DNA of 64,000 nt from Phytopythium helicoides (GCA_024867545.1 JANFNE010000040.1:413266-477265); one strand, 5' to 3'. Positions 9,101 to 20,174 are shown, counted from the first letter of the stretch. Translations and numbers: made by a program. Notes: generated from the sequence alone by a model not told the origin.

Positions 9101-11999
9101 GCTGTACGTCAATAGTTGGGCAATCAGCGGTGCAGTTATGCAGATGAGAGATGACAAACTGCATCCGGTCCGATTCGTCGGGCGCGTACTTCACGACGCA
9201 GAAACGAGATATTATCCGGCTGAGCTGGAAGTGTTAGCCCTGCTGAGGGTGCTGCGAGTGTACTACACGCAGCTGTGCGGCAAGAGGATCATTGTTTACA
9301 CCCGATTCTCCACGCTAAAGTGGATATTCGAGAAGAACACCATGTTTGGACGCTCAGAACGTTTTGCAGCGCTGCTATCTCCTTGGCATCTACGAATTCA
9401 AAAAGTCAATACGAAGGATTACAAGTTCATGCAGCTGCTGCACGCGTCAATCACACCGTCAGTGTCCTTGGATGACAGTCTGGCCGGATTGGAACCACCA
9501 GCCAAGCACAACGAGAATGTGGCAAGAATAGACCCTGAGCTAATGTATGCTAAGCTCGACCCCAGTTATGACGGACATGTGGTTACGTTCGATGGGTCAG
9601 CGAAACCAGAGAAGAGTGGACGCACCGGCAGCAGTGCGTGGGTCCTGTGGAAGCTACCCAGTTGGACAGTGGTAGAAGCAGCGACTGTGCATCTCCCATC
9701 AGCAACAGTCAACGAGGCAGAATACATAGGGATGAACAAAGGTGTTGAGGCGGCTCTCAGCCGGGGAGTTACCGAGCTAGTGATAGTCGGAGATTCTCGG
9801 CTGGCTATCCAGCAGGCGATGGGTGCTATCCACTGCCACAAAGATTCACTCAAGTGTCATCTCATGCAGCATCAAGTATTGACAGCCAAACTAAGGAAAG
9901 TGCAGTACCGACACGTGAGCCGGGAATACAATGCTGCTGCAGACTCGCTAGCCGGGGAGACACTGTCGACACAAGTTAGCAAGGTTGTGCTGGATGAAAC
10001 CAGAAAGCAGCAGCTTGTGACGCTAAACCGAGTCCCGGAGGTGATCTATACCCAAAACGCGTCAGCTAGTGCTACACCCCAGCTACATGATGAAGTTCAA
10101 GATGAGGAGGAACCCCAAGTCACCGTTCTCACTCGAAGCAAGGCGAGACGCCAAGTGCGATTTGTAGAGCCAATAGACAATGGGCGTGCACCACCAGCAG
10201 ATGTGAACCCCGTGATATCAACTACGGATGATGAAGCGACAGATAAGCCCACGGCAGAACGCATGAGTGCCTATAATCCTGACGAAGACCCATTAGAAGC
10301 TCACCGAGAGCGGATGAGACGGATAGCAGTTGCTCAGGATGAAGAATTGGAGTGGAACCGGATGAAGGCATATCTCCGAGGTGAACTTGACCAGATGACG
10401 TACAAGCAAGCTAAACGCTGCGGTAAGGTGGCAGAGCACTTTGTGCTGAACGAAGACGATCTATTGTACTACTTGGATGATAGCAGATCGGCTGCAGGCG
10501 AAGATGGAGGAACACCAACTCTCAAATTGGTAGTTCCGACGACGCTCATCTACGAAATACTCCACTCGTGTCACACTTCGATGGAAGGAGGGCACCAAGG
10601 AATCGTTCGCACGTTCATGAAGGCGAAGAGACACTACTACTGGCGAGGACTGTACGTGGACTGCAAAATGTATGTCCAGAGCTGTCCAGATTGCTGTTCC
10701 GGCAAGGGTAAACCTCAGCTGAGGGGATTCTCGCCGGGGAATATCCAACCAGAGCGACCTTTTCAGCTAGTATCGATGGATTTTGTCATCCCGCTGCCAA
10801 AGACGACGCGAGGCAACGTTGCGCTTCTTCTATTCCAGTGTACTTTTACCGGATTCGTCGTGGCTAAGGCCATGGGCGACACGAGTGCCCTCGAGGTGGC
10901 GAAAGCCTTCGAGGAATGTATTCACAGACGCTGGGGAGCACCAACTATCATCCGACACGACAGAGATCCGCGGTTTATGAGCGAAGTGTTCCGCGCGTTT
11001 AGAGATATGATGAGAGTCCGATCCAGAGCGACTCTCAGCTACCGTCCTCAAGCAAATGGGCAACAAGAACGATCTGTCCAGTCGGTGGTCAATGCAGTGA
11101 GAGCCTATGTAGAAGATCCACTACAGCAAGACTGGGATGACATCGCAGAGCGTCTTGTAATGGCGATCAATACGTCACTAGACACTACCCGAAAAGAGAC
11201 GCCATTTTATTTGGTCCATGGATGGGACCCGCACACCATGATGGATGCCATGACTTCTTCGTTCAAGGGGCGTGGCGATTGCTCAGATGCTGCAACATGG
11301 CGCAGGGAGATCAGCCGACAGCTCGAAGTGGCTCAACGGCTAGCTAAGAACTACCAGAGGGAAGAGCAGAAGCGCAGAGCTGATGAGAATAACTCCCAGC
11401 TTAGCCAGCTGGAGTTACCACAGATTGCAAATGATGCTGATGATGAAGTAGCTCAGCCAGTCAATGCGTTCGTTCCCAAGCGACTCGTGTGGCTATACAT
11501 GGCTCGAGTCAAGCCGGGTTTAACGAAGAAGCTTGCCCATTTGTGGCACGGACCTTTCCGCATCCGCAAACAGGTAGATCAGTTTGCTGTGGAGCTGGAG
11601 TTACCAGATCGAAGCGGGTATCGATTCCATTCAGTAGTTCACATCGCTCGACTCAAGCTGGTAAAAGATCATCCAGAAAGACCACAGGTGCGGCTAGCAG
11701 AAGGAATCGACCGGGATGAGAGGTTTGATTTCGATGAAGAGTTGTTACCAGAGGATAGCTGGGAGAAAGAGGCACAAGTCGACGAATATGAAGTCGAAGC
11801 CATCCTGGATGACCGTCAGCCGGTGTCGACACGAAGTGGTCGAGTGCGCAGAGAGTTTCTGGTGAAGTGGAAAGGATACGATGAAGCCACATGGGAACCA
11901 GAGTCTCATCTAGCTTGTGGAGGATTGCTTTTCGACTACTTACAGGAAAAAAGGCGAAGGAGCAGGCTGCAAATGGTTCAGAGTGCGGATGAGAGCTAA
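6147..11999 (+). CDS. pol: Pol polyprotein: protease, RT, RNase H x2, integrase, chromodomain
   Basis: Made as a Gag-Pol fusion by -1 frameshifting; the first in-frame ATG is only at 6213. Domains in order: retropepsin (LLDTGANISVV, Asp at 6615; later VLGTDFM); reverse transcriptase with LCIDYKRVN, RMPFGLKNA and catalytic FVDD at 8655-8666; the Gypsy RT-linked RNase H; a second RNase H (TFDGSAK, NEAEY, VGDSRLAIQQ, NAAADSLAG, about 9580-9960) of the extra type known from oomycete and plant Gypsy elements; integrase zinc finger (HSCHTSMEGGHQG ... CPDCC) and DDE core (SMDFVIPLP, IRHDRDPRF, QANGQQER); and a C-terminal chromodomain (LVKWKGYDEATWEPE, about 11780-11960), expected to steer integration to marked chromatin. 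No stops or frame breaks in 5.9 kb. Confidence 0.95.
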   Translation, partial: LASPPTATGLVTSGLPQLSEPVMEAHYVCAYLGDEKWLDESSDDKRSEQCGKNEERSDRDCANENAQVWKLFEKGARAPDETRVSKNGAGMSLRCATVRQDDGSRSGWGNGGELKEMVLHANEVRGWWSQKKFDRRIRMRALISGAINDQRTRILLDTGANISVVSAKFARQHQLRRYARTDKSVSVKGFTNGQLGTQERVLVKITLGWNVVYGFEVWIMDHEAGVDVVLGTDFMIPAGVRLDLFDGTAQVPDEIVIPLLKTASMKENEPRIEVTSGPTHTMLISAHEVESFTVRRSMHPSIDTHELWVRRTHKLVPTVVWGGQHRVKKVLLTNVTAESCSCPAHYVFLAWVPIGMLPRSSGFVRVRSRRYTDWQVLAFESARDKTLLKRQQAIYEDWLRSQPRAVERHAYSVPRSIQQRDGLWQQRHAVFTPNDCAEETGGLARLQEDGERHVSEINELIEEHRRAPGTTGGSRDTHPAIQEDGDEQPVEMELERRYLAAAQAEMSAESLDEGCTYEHEGNEIVFEDYAHELAFLPEVGGVESTELDYGGGNVVNPDLDDDQQCRLVETLRKHETIMIASGNALPPPAYGVVCDINVEGHPPIKQRSRRVPLKYLGKLYELLKGLLSAGLIAFSDSEWASPIVIVPKKNGTDIRLCIDYKRVNAVTVAIEYSMPLADDLLTELEAYRWFCSLDAASGFWATIMTLRARRISAFICPLGHFEWLRMPFGLKNAHMIYQRMIDNALWGYVQPIGGWELFAEKVATAEAEAKNRRDQMTQNADDSNVTLPKYEKDLLESGLLLQAGVLDDLMSQPETDMFTHGESDQSNHVPVFGRRSFVDDICFGGATFDECLHTLDKLLTRFEECRISISFTKSLFCKRKVTFLSHVVSDEGIAADPKKLDGICKLPFPTSKKGMQSFLGALNYYSRFIQDLPVYGGVLYRLREEDFGPNGDLTTAKAAFEVLKKNIADAPLLVHFKEEQDVHVMLYVNSWAISGAVMQMRDDKLHPVRFVGRVLHDAETRYYPAELEVLALLRVLRVYYTQLCGKRIIVYTRFSTLKWIFEKNTMFGRSERFAALLSPWHLRIQKVNTKDYKFMQLLHASITPSVSLDDSLAGLEPPAKHNENVARIDPELMYAKLDPSYDGHVVTFDGSAKPEKSGRTGSSAWVLWKLPSWTVVEAATVHLPSATVNEAEYIGMNKGVEAALSRGVTELVIVGDSRLAIQQAMGAIHCHKDSLKCHLMQHQVLTAKLRKVQYRHVSREYNAAADSLAGETLSTQVSKVVLDETRKQQLVTLNRVPEVIYTQNASASATPQLHDEVQDEEEPQVTVLTRSKARRQVRFVEPIDNGRAPPADVNPVISTTDDEATDKPTAERMSAYNPDEDPLEAHRERMRRIAVAQDEELEWNRMKAYLRGELDQMTYKQAKRCGKVAEHFVLNEDDLLYYLDDSRSAAGEDGGTPTLKLVVPTTLIYEILHSCHTSMEGGHQGIVRTFMKAKRHYYWRGLYVDCKMYVQSCPDCCSGKGKPQLRGFSPGNIQPERPFQLVSMDFVIPLPKTTRGNVALLLFQCTFTGFVVAKAMGDTSALEVAKAFEECIHRRWGAPTIIRHDRDPRFMSEVFRAFRDMMRVRSRATLSYRPQANGQQERSVQSVVNAVRAYVEDPLQQDWDDIAERLVMAINTSLDTTRKETPFYLVHGWDPHTMMDAMTSSFKGRGDCSDAATWRREISRQLEVAQRLAKNYQREEQKRRADENNSQLSQLELPQIANDADDEVAQPVNAFVPKRLVWLYMARVKPGLTKKLAHLWHGPFRIRKQVDQFAVELELPDRSGYRFHSVVHIARLKLVKDHPERPQVRLAEGIDRDERFDFDEELLPEDSWEKEAQVDEYEVEAILDDRQPVSTRSGRVRREFLVKWKGYDEATWEPESHLACGGLLFDYLQEKRRRSRLQMVQSADES

Positions 12000-12184
12000 T
12001 GAATGAGCTCTTGTCAATCGGTACAGCACCAAAGAGAAGAACGAGACAATGAAATACCAGAAAAAGAAGAAAACTGCAAACAAAACGAAAAAAAACGACA
12101 TGTATTGAATGCATTAGATGAGAAGAATCGACCGAAATCAAGAAGCACAGCCACTTAGCAATGTGATATACATTCCCCAACTGC

Positions 12185-15100
12185 CTAGATCGTAGTAGTC
12201 GAGCCCTCATCTTCCATAACCGGCGCGGCAGCGAGATCCTGTGGGCCGTCGCGAGGCAGTAGCTTGTGAATGGCGAAAGGATGTTCGTGCTTGGCCATGA
12301 TCCAGCATCCTCTGTGTGGTTCAATGATAGTGATGTCGGCCAACTCAGCTACCCAATCTGCAGTAGCTGGATACCAGTCAAGATTGTGCTTGGCCATCAA
12401 AATCATCGACGGATCCATCAGCAGCGATGGATGAACAAGCTTCAGCTCGAGCAGTATCAAGAATGCACGCGCAAAGCGCAGCCAGTGGTAACGCAAGGTA
12501 TCTTGGCGGCTCTTGCGTAGCTTGGTATACTTCGCCCATGCAGCAACTCGTGGATCTGAAGATCTCATCCCAAGCGTAACTGCGTCTTTTGGAATCCAAA
12601 ATTCGCGTTCCCACAAAGCGCGAAATTGATCTTTACGGAATCGGTCCCACATGGGAAATAGTACTCGCAGGGGAGAACTTGGATCTCTCTCGTTGAAGGT
12701 AACGGGACGACGCAACTGAAGACTCCTATAGCCCTTCCAAGTAGTGTCAGCATCAAATTCCATGATCCCTACTACAGTAGACGGGATTGCAGTGGTGGGC
12801 TTGCTGGTCGACGGGTGCGAGAGGCCCCGAGCAGCTAAGAATTTATCCCACGCCGCCTGATAGCTAGGTGACTCCATTATCACAGCAAAGATAGAGTTGT
12901 GCACCTCGCCATCAGGCAGCTTGGAGTAAGCTGATACCAAGTCGGCAGGAGCATCAGGAACAGCCTTCATATAAGAACGAGGAGCAGAAAATCTCTTCAG
13001 CTTTTGCTTCTTAATGGCGCTGCGGGACAGAGCGTCTGTTTCTGTCTGTCGCTTACGAGATGGCGTTGTTGGGGTGAGATTCAGAGGCTGACCGGTTCCA
13101 TCCGACGTTGTGTGAGAGCCAACTACTGATTGTGCATTGAGAGCTTCATCTGCAGATGATGGAAGATCGGCTAGAGGTTTAGTGGCATGTGTCAAAGAAG
13201 TAGCTGTAGCCAGACGCGCTGATGAAGCTGAAGATCGCAGAGAACGAGATTTTCGGCTGGGAGGAACAAGCGCACTGACAGCAAACATACTTTGATTGCA
13301 ATCACCAGCTGAGAGAGCAACAAGGCGAGCACTCGCATCTGCCGCAGCAGAACGTACCGAGCGGCGTGTAAGAGTTGCTCGAAAAGGAGATTCACTTACC
13401 AGCACTTGCTTGATCGACTTTCCTTTGACTCTAGAGGCTGGTGGATAGAGTGCAGTGGCTTTTGTTGTGTCAGAATCATCGCCCGAATCTTCCAAGATAT
13501 CAGTACTACTTGAACCTTCATCCGACCGGTTACGTGGCTTGTCTGCTACTGCTGATTGCTGCCGAGTCGCATCGAAACCTCGGGTAATGCTGACAGCTTT
13601 GGTGGCCGCGTTAGATGAAGGAAGTGCCGATGAAGCAACACCAGAGAGGATAGCTGGTCCACGAGACGCACTTGTGATGAGTGTTGTGCCTGCCGGCAAA
13701 GGAGATTTGTCTTCTTCAGCAAGCTCTGGATGAGCGAGATCAGGCACGAAAGAAGTGACATCAGCAATATCCGTGACGTCATAAGTGATTCCAGGAAACG
13801 CACGCTCTTCGGACTCACTTGAACTAGACGACTCATGGCGGTGAGCACGCGACTCTCGCAGAGAATCAGCTACTGCATTCTTCCTCGTCATGACTAGCTT
13901 TTGAAGAACATCTTGCGTGGCTGCACACTTGCCCGGCTTAGCTGAGATTGCCTTATTCATTGAAACCCGAGAGGTTTGGCTAGCAGGTCTCGATGCCGAT
14001 ACAGAATCCACTGTAGCCGTGGAGTTTTGCAGAGATGATGAATCCTGAGTGTCAATACCCTCGAGCGAGTCATGACCCTGATTTTGGAGCAGCGCCGCCA
14101 GTGCAAATGTCGCACTTGGGGTATCCAAGCGGGTGGTCTGGCCGGTGGCATCGATCAGGGACTGTATTCGGCTGAGACGAGCTTCGCTGAGATGTTTTAT
14201 GAGAGATCCCCAGCTATTGCTGCCCTTCAGTAGGGCGCTTAGCTTGGGATAGCGACGAAGAAGTGTGGCACGAGCAACTTGATTGGGTAGCAATGCGTCT
14301 GGTGTGAGATCATGCATTGACAAACCTGCCCAGCATGCATTAGTCGCGATAAACATGACACTAGCGTGTTCAGCAGCAGCGTACCGGCTAAGAAGGCGGC
14401 CTCGTCGGATGGAGAAAGATTGTGAAGGCTCACGTATCGGGTGAAAAAATCTAGTGCGTTATCTCGCGCTGCGATCTGTTTGTTTAGACGTGCCACCTCG
14501 AGCTTCAAAAGTCTAGCGGTGTTCTGTTGCCCATGCACAAGGACATCCTGGAGGGCGTGATAGTCTTGGCTGACTTGTCGGTATCGTTCTCGAAGTGCAG
14601 CCAGCTGATTTTCCAGAAACTCGCACTGCTTCGAGGTGATAGAACACTCCTTCTTATACTCATCAACTGTCAATCGAAGGGATTGCACTTCGGCTTGAGC
14701 TGCCTCGCGGTGTTGCTCCGAGTTGAACAAGCCAGTCTTGTACTCGCTAACAAGATTCTGATACTTAGCTAGCTCAGTGTTCTGAGCCGAGAGTTCTTCC
14801 TGGAGCTTATGGAGCTCGAGAACAAGCTCGCGGACCCTTTTGCTCTTAGATTCGAGGTCCCGCTGAGATAACTGCAGTTCTACCGCAAGACCTTTAGCTG
14901 AGACTTCAGCAACAGATAGCGGATGAGCGGATGGCCGCTTCCAAGAATCTCGAACAAGGCAAGACAGCTCATGCAGCGACTTGACGTCCAGAAGTTTGTC
15001 GGTCACATCCTCGCTCGCGAGTTCAGGATAACCTGAGTGCGCAAGCTGAAATGCCATGATGGGAGCTACGAGCTCACTGATGCGACGGAACTCGAGGGTC

Positions 15101-15553
15101 AAAGCATCTATCGACACGCTCGAATCATGCCGGGCTTTGATCTCCATGTCGCTCTTGCCTTCATCCGTGTCCTGGTGCAGCGGAGCATCAGGAGAACCGT
15201 CACGAGACAGTGACGTAGGGCGTGGGAATCGGTATCTGCTGCTGGAAGGGAAAGCTGGCGACTGGAACGGACTTGGAGCAAGACCGAGAGGGCCGGTAGC
15301 CGTGATATTGTGGCGAGAAGGAGTAGCTGATGGTTCCGCTGCATCAGATTGAGCAGACAAAGCAAGCAGTCGAGCATCAACTGAAGATCTCGGCGCAGGT
15401 GTGGCTGTCGGGGATGACGGCCGGCCGGACGAGACGTTCTCTCCTGAGTCAGCCTGGATAGTCAAACCAACAGACCATGGAACGTAGTGTCAGCCAAGGC
15501 ACGAGCAGAGAGCTGGCCAAGAATGATGAGCTGAACGTGTGTCGATGTACCAT
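12185..15553 (-). CDS. Antisense gene of element 1, predicted spliced
   Basis: Two long minus-strand frames lie between pol and the 3' LTR (15465-14239 and 14356-12185). They join into one protein if two short GT-AG introns are removed: 15550-15454 (97 nt, straight after ATG 15553-15551, ending TTTGACTATCCAG) and 14384-14326 (59 nt, containing branch-like ACTAATG, ending GGGCAG). The exons (15553-15551, 15453-14385, 14325-12185) total 3,213 nt: exactly 1,070 codons plus stop. The protein has a Ser/Pro-rich N-terminus (MADSGENVSS), a long coiled coil at about residues 185-335, a Ser/Thr-rich middle, a basic patch (SRKRQTETDALSRSAIKKQK) and a Trp-rich C-terminal region (LFPMWDRFRKDQFRALWERE). 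I do not recognise a family. Element 2 carries a comparable antisense frame in the same place. Confidence 0.75.
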
Positions 15554-15689
15554 GGCAACGCGCGAGCGCCGGCGAGCTGAGAGCACCAGCAGATGACAAA
15601 CCGAGATGACTTGGATGGGGGAGTTTCGGCAAGGAGATGCTATCGTTGTCTCAGAAGTTCTCAACCCTCGCCACAGAAGGTTCGGATTG

Positions 15690-15702
15690 CGAAAGGGGCG
15701 GT
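15690..15702 (+). other. Polypurine tract of element 1
   Basis: CGAAAGGGGCGGT lies immediately before the 3' LTR and would prime plus-strand synthesis. Element 2 has the closely similar ACGGGGCGGT at the same place (61404-61413). Confidence 0.75.
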
Positions 15703-16572
15703 TGTGGTGTAGCTAAATTACCACCGATAGCCAGGCCAGCGTGAAAGCTGCAGAAGATTTTACCAGGTGTGACCAGACAGCACTAGGGCTTCCTGGTAGT
15801 CAAGATGATACTTCCAGGTAGTCATAAAAGATATTACAGATATAGGCATACTGGCCTCATCCGGCGGCGCTTCAGCCGGAGTGCCGAGCGGACGCGAAGG
15901 AGCGTGAAGCGTCGTCACGCGTGAAGGGTTGCAAGGTGGATTGCATAGAGGAAGGTCGCTTCACTTGCATATTGTATATGAGGACCGCCAAGAGTCGGCT
16001 AGGAAAAGGAAACGGCCATGCGCCGCTAGGAAACACTTAAATAGAGCAGAATCTTCCGGGTCTCCAACAAGCGCCGAGCGCCAACGAGGTGGGTAGGCGT
16101 AGACGTGGTTGATGGCTGCCGTGGGAACCTTTAGCAGGTGAAAGCTTGTGAGGGGACCACCGCGGCAGGCCAAGAGACGTGTGTGGTGCATAGGAAGAGA
16201 GGCCTGCGAAGTCCTAGCTGAGATCTAGGCGGTGATCGCTAGCTGGGGGTTCATTTCTGCCTCTAGCGGCTCGTAAACAGCGCGTGAGCGCTAGCTGCCA
16301 CTCTTTAGTGGGGCTACGAGTTTTTGTGACGTATATATCTGTGTGTTGGTGCGGAGCCCTTTGCTCGTGGGCTCTGTATCGTTAGCTGGCACACCTGCTG
16401 GTGGTATTCACCAGAACGCAACCCGGTCAGAATAGGGCAAGGACTCTAACGGGGAGACCAACGTCTGTCGGTCTAATCGGCGGGTCCACGCTTAAAAAGG
16501 CTGCTGTCGTTGACGGTGGCTGTTGTGTGGATTGGAGGTAGGTGTACGCCAAATACTAATCGCAATATCACA
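15703..16572 (+). repeat. 3' LTR of element 1
   Basis: 870 bp, TGTGG...ATCACA, followed by the CACC target duplication. Differences from the 5' LTR seen by eye include tagtcaag/tagtcgag, gtttttgtg/gttttggtg and gggctct/gggccct. Confidence 0.95.
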
Positions 16573-16810
16573 CACCTCGCAGTAACTTATCGGGCGATCT
16601 CAGGCGTCTTATCACCATTGACTCCATCTTGGCGCCGAAGACGGGCAACGAAACGGGCGAGTTACCGAAACCGACGCCTTGGTTGACGCGCGCCAGCAGC
16701 AGCGAGCCGTGCGCCTGCGACGCATTGAGGCAGACCCACGAGGTCTCCCTTAATGCGGTGTGGCCGTACCACTGGATTAAGTAGTTGAGGGAGGACTTCA
16801 TGACGAGCAT
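16573..16810 (-). pseudogene. Older Gypsy pol fragment, upstream half of the interrupted frame
   Basis: Minus-strand frame (NSPVSLPVFGAKMES ... RSPDKLLRG) that continues in phase into the frame at 2948 when element 1 and one CACC are removed. It corresponds to the region after the integrase core. The frame does not extend into a recognisable DDE core to the right, so the host element is itself degraded. Confidence 0.55.
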
Positions 16811-17061
16811 GCCTACTGACCCGAAGAAGAGATTATCGAGCTACGCGCGGACGCAATGGTCGTTACCCTTGGTGGTGTGGTTGGCAAAGCTCCAAACAAT
16901 TTTTTTTGGAAAAATGGATTTTTGGGACAGACCACCTACCCCAGCCAGCCAAAACGAGGATTACTCAGAATCTTCGTAATTAGACTATAATCAGTTACGG
17001 AGGGAGCTTTTCGCACTAGCCTAGCTGGCGGCACAGCCTGTTTTGCTCTACGAAGAGAATG

Positions 17062-17530
17062 TTAGAGCGTGCTTGTAAATGTGAAAGCCAGCGACAAACC
17101 TCGAACGCGAGAGCTTGAGCGCTTAGGACGTTGTCCTTCACGACGTCTACCTCTCGTCGACTGATAATCCCACTTGGAATAGCGAAATGAGATCTTAACG
17201 GCACCCGTAAGGCGCCAGTTGATATTCGCTTCTGGCTTCGAAGACAGCGAATGGTCGAAACGCCAATGCACTGGGTACAGTATGAGGCTGTTGACCTTGC
17301 ACATTGCCCATAGATTGTCGACCTCGAACACGTCGTTGAACCCGCCACGTCGAACAGCGTTCCCACCGAAAAAAATGCCCCACACAGTTTCCTCCTCTTC
17401 AATGTCCATCACATCATCTGATTCGGACTCAGATTGTGCAGCGCTTGATGAAGGGCTTGGTGGCGCTGGTGGTGGTCCTATGCGCTGCCGAATAAAGCGA
17501 CCGTCCGCCAGACGATCGAATGAGGTTGCA
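17062..17530 (-). pseudogene. Unrecognised coding remnant
   Basis: A minus-strand frame reads through an acidic serine-rich stretch (AQSESESDDVMDIEEEE) into WGIFFGGNAVRRGGFNDVFE and WRFDHSLSSKPEANINWRL. The composition looks like real protein rather than a shadow frame, but there is no ATG at a sensible place. I know no matching family. It may belong with the remnant at 17750-18460 on the same strand. Confidence 0.35.
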
Positions 17531-17749
17531 TGACGTTGTCTGGCGTGAGCGGGAGCATGAACGCTGTAGAATTGAAAAAAAGCAAGGAAGCAATCGACTC
17601 AAGACACTACTATATTGCAACATCAAATATAGTTAACAGCAGCTCTTTTATTTTGAGATGGTGGTCGCTGCTGTTTTAGGAGAGAGTGCATGGGGGATCC
17701 CATCTACACAGTACATATTCACTTCCGGGTCTGTGGTCTAGATGCTACT

Positions 17750-18460
17750 GCCACACTACCTTTGTAGATCATTCGGCTGGTTGATGACAGACTTTGTTTG
17801 CTCGGCAGTGAAGCTTTCCACAGGGAACGCGTTGTCATCATCTTCGAGTCGGTCGTTAAAGATATCAGCCATTTTTTGGCCACCCAACAGAGCTGCACGC
17901 AACTGTCGAAACTTGACGTTATCGTTTTCCGATGGCCTTCTTTTGCAGCATTTCTGAGCGCACGATTTTTTGCTGACGCCTCACCTCAGCGAACGGAGAG
18001 TCTGGGAAGGGTTCGTCAGGAAGATCGGTGGGCAAAGTGCTTCGAGGTGCCTCAAGCGCGTCATCGTCTTCGCAATCGTCGATAACTCCGTTGCCACGGC
18101 TCACAAGTACGCCATTTTTCTCATCTTCTCTGGCCAACTGATTAGAGTCCTCGAGATCGTTAAGCATGTTGAAAAAAAAAGATCCTTCTCAGCAATCGCT
18201 GACAGCAACTCGTCGTGGCAGTCAAGGCCGTCGATCACTTGACGCTGCAGCCTTCGGACATACTTACTCACACCCTCTAGAACGCAGCGAAACCCTGGCA
18301 GCTCGCTAAGGTACTGTGCTCCCGCCTCCTCGAACGATACCTCAATCGTCTCTCCGCCGTGGCTGTAGTTACGCGAGCCTGGAGATTTGGAGTATGGACG
18401 ACAAGTCTTCCTGCTGGAGTCCTCGGAGTCGATGATGATGCTCTCGATGAGGGGATGCAC
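17750..18460 (-). pseudogene. Unrecognised coding remnant with frame breaks
   Basis: Three minus-strand frames look like successive parts of one gene: MHPLIESIIIDSEDSSRKTC to AIAEKDLFF, then NMLNDLEDSNQLAREDEKNG to VIDDCEDDDALEAPRS, then FRQLRAALLGGQKMADIFND to SVINQPNDLQ. The first frame change is at a run of nine A on the plus strand (about 18171-18179), so it may be a homopolymer error. Acidic, no recognised domain. It ends at the edge of the subtelomere-like repeats at 18466. Confidence 0.4.
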
Positions 18461-18465
18461 TATGC

Positions 18466-20174
18466 TTTAGGGTTTAGGGTCCCTAATCAGTATATGACAT
18501 TGGGCAATTATACTTGAAATTTGTATCCAAACCCTAATGACATTGGGCAACCCTCCTCGGACCCAATGTCATATAGATTTTAATACAAATTTCAAGTATA
18601 ATTGCCCAATGTCATGCTGGCGCGCAGTGTCGTATATATTTCAATACAAATTTCAAGTATAGTTGCCCACGGGTATAACATCCGATACAAAAATGGAAAC
18701 CCACCCACGGTACTACCGCAAAGCCATACAGTACAGAACAACGATGTCACAGGAATGTTGCCAGATTATTGGCAGTTGTGATGTACATTGTGCGGGTAGT
18801 AAAACGACATGTACTGCTACCGTAGCAAGTTGATAGAAGTGAATGCTACACAGGCAAGTTGTTCTCAATCTACAAGCCAATGTCGTTCGTGTCATGATAT
18901 ATTGCGTGACCATCAATGTTATTTGTGCAAGCGGATGGAAATAAAACATGAACCAAATCAAACTTACACGCAGAACATGAAGCAAATTCAAAAGATGGAC
19001 AATCAACTACCAAGGAAACAAAACATACTAGGTATAGCAGTGGGCGACTGTGAATGGATACGAGAAACAATACGTGTTCGTGAACTTGATGTCACCAAGG
19101 TACACATGTGGAACATACCATGAGCGAGTGTAATCCTACTTCTTGGATAGGCAATGAAATCATATGCCATGAGATTCTACAAACGGATATTTGACTGACA
19201 TGTGATGGATGACAAGCTGTGACGGCTACTTCACGATCAATACTTGATGTAATATGGACTGAGACGTGACATCTAGTGTCTGAGTTGAGACACCATTGAT
19301 TACTACAGCTGACCTAGTTGATCGGCAAGGGAGCTGATGTGAAGCATGTAATGAAGACTAAGTCAACCAAACTGAAGCACATGATTCACTATACAGTGAA
19401 GTGTGCAAAGAACATGATGAAGTAGCACACCGATTGATAGCGACTTACCTGCCTTCACAGACGCAGCTATGCTCTTTCCACAACCAATATCTAGTAACTT
19501 TGAAGCAAACATGTGCTGTGCTTGATGCTTTGTATAGTGCAATGAACTGTGTGTAGCCAGAGCGATTGGAATTCGACTTGATCATGCAGAGCGAATCTTG
19601 TTTTCAACCAAGTAGAATTGAATGAACACCATGTCGGCGCTGGTGTGTGAGCTGAACTGTGATGTGTGCACTACTAGCATGAGTAAATGCTGTCGCGAGT
19701 CTCTATCAGAGATGATGATGGATAGCAATGATGTTCAGCACATTGTGGTTCGGCAGTAAGTGGTGATGTTTGAAGTGAAGTAGAGTATAATTGAAGAAGA
19801 TCGTAGAGCAATGAGTGTTTGATGACGCATGTGATGGTGTTGTGTGTGCAGAGGATAAGAGGAACAATAAAACGTAGTTATGGAGAATGGTACGCGGATG
19901 TGTGAAGAGCGTCGGAGGCGCGGCGAGTATGGGACAACCTAATGATAGGCATCAACATCATATTGGTGCGAAGCTGATTGCTACATATTGAATGAAGATG
20001 GCAGTTTGAAGTAGTTCACGACATCTACTTATTCGAAGTGATGAGAACACATATTCGATGCGAATGCTCGCGCAAAGCTGTGTAGGTGTATTTGAAAACC
20101 CGGTGTGGAGTATGATTAGGGTTTTGAAATATATCGGTAATAAATCGGAAAGAAAATGTAAGCTACGGACAGGG
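18466..20174 (+). repeat. Subtelomere-like tandem unit 1
   Basis: A 1,709-bp unit beginning with two TTTAGGG repeats, then a foldback block (32-bp perfect arms 18495-18526 and 18583-18614), then a body starting near CCCACGGTACTACC and ending near GAAAGAAAATGTAAGCTACG. The body is clearly related to units 2 and 3. The small frames inside are not conserved convincingly enough to call genes. Confidence 0.85.

Larger units (their letters stand above)
2949..16572 (+). mobile_element. Gypsy LTR retrotransposon, element 1, near intact
   Basis: A 13,624-bp Ty3/Gypsy element with chromodomain. LTRs 2949-3818 and 15703-16572 are both 870 bp; by eye I found three substitutions between them, which suggests recent insertion. 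Flanking CACC at 2945-2948 and 16573-16576 is the 4-bp target duplication. In order it carries a primer binding site (3821), gag (3916-6150), a -1 frameshift signal (6141-6190), pol (to 11999), an antisense gene (12185-15553) and a polypurine tract (15690-15702). All sense frames are open, so it may still be active. Confidence 0.95.
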
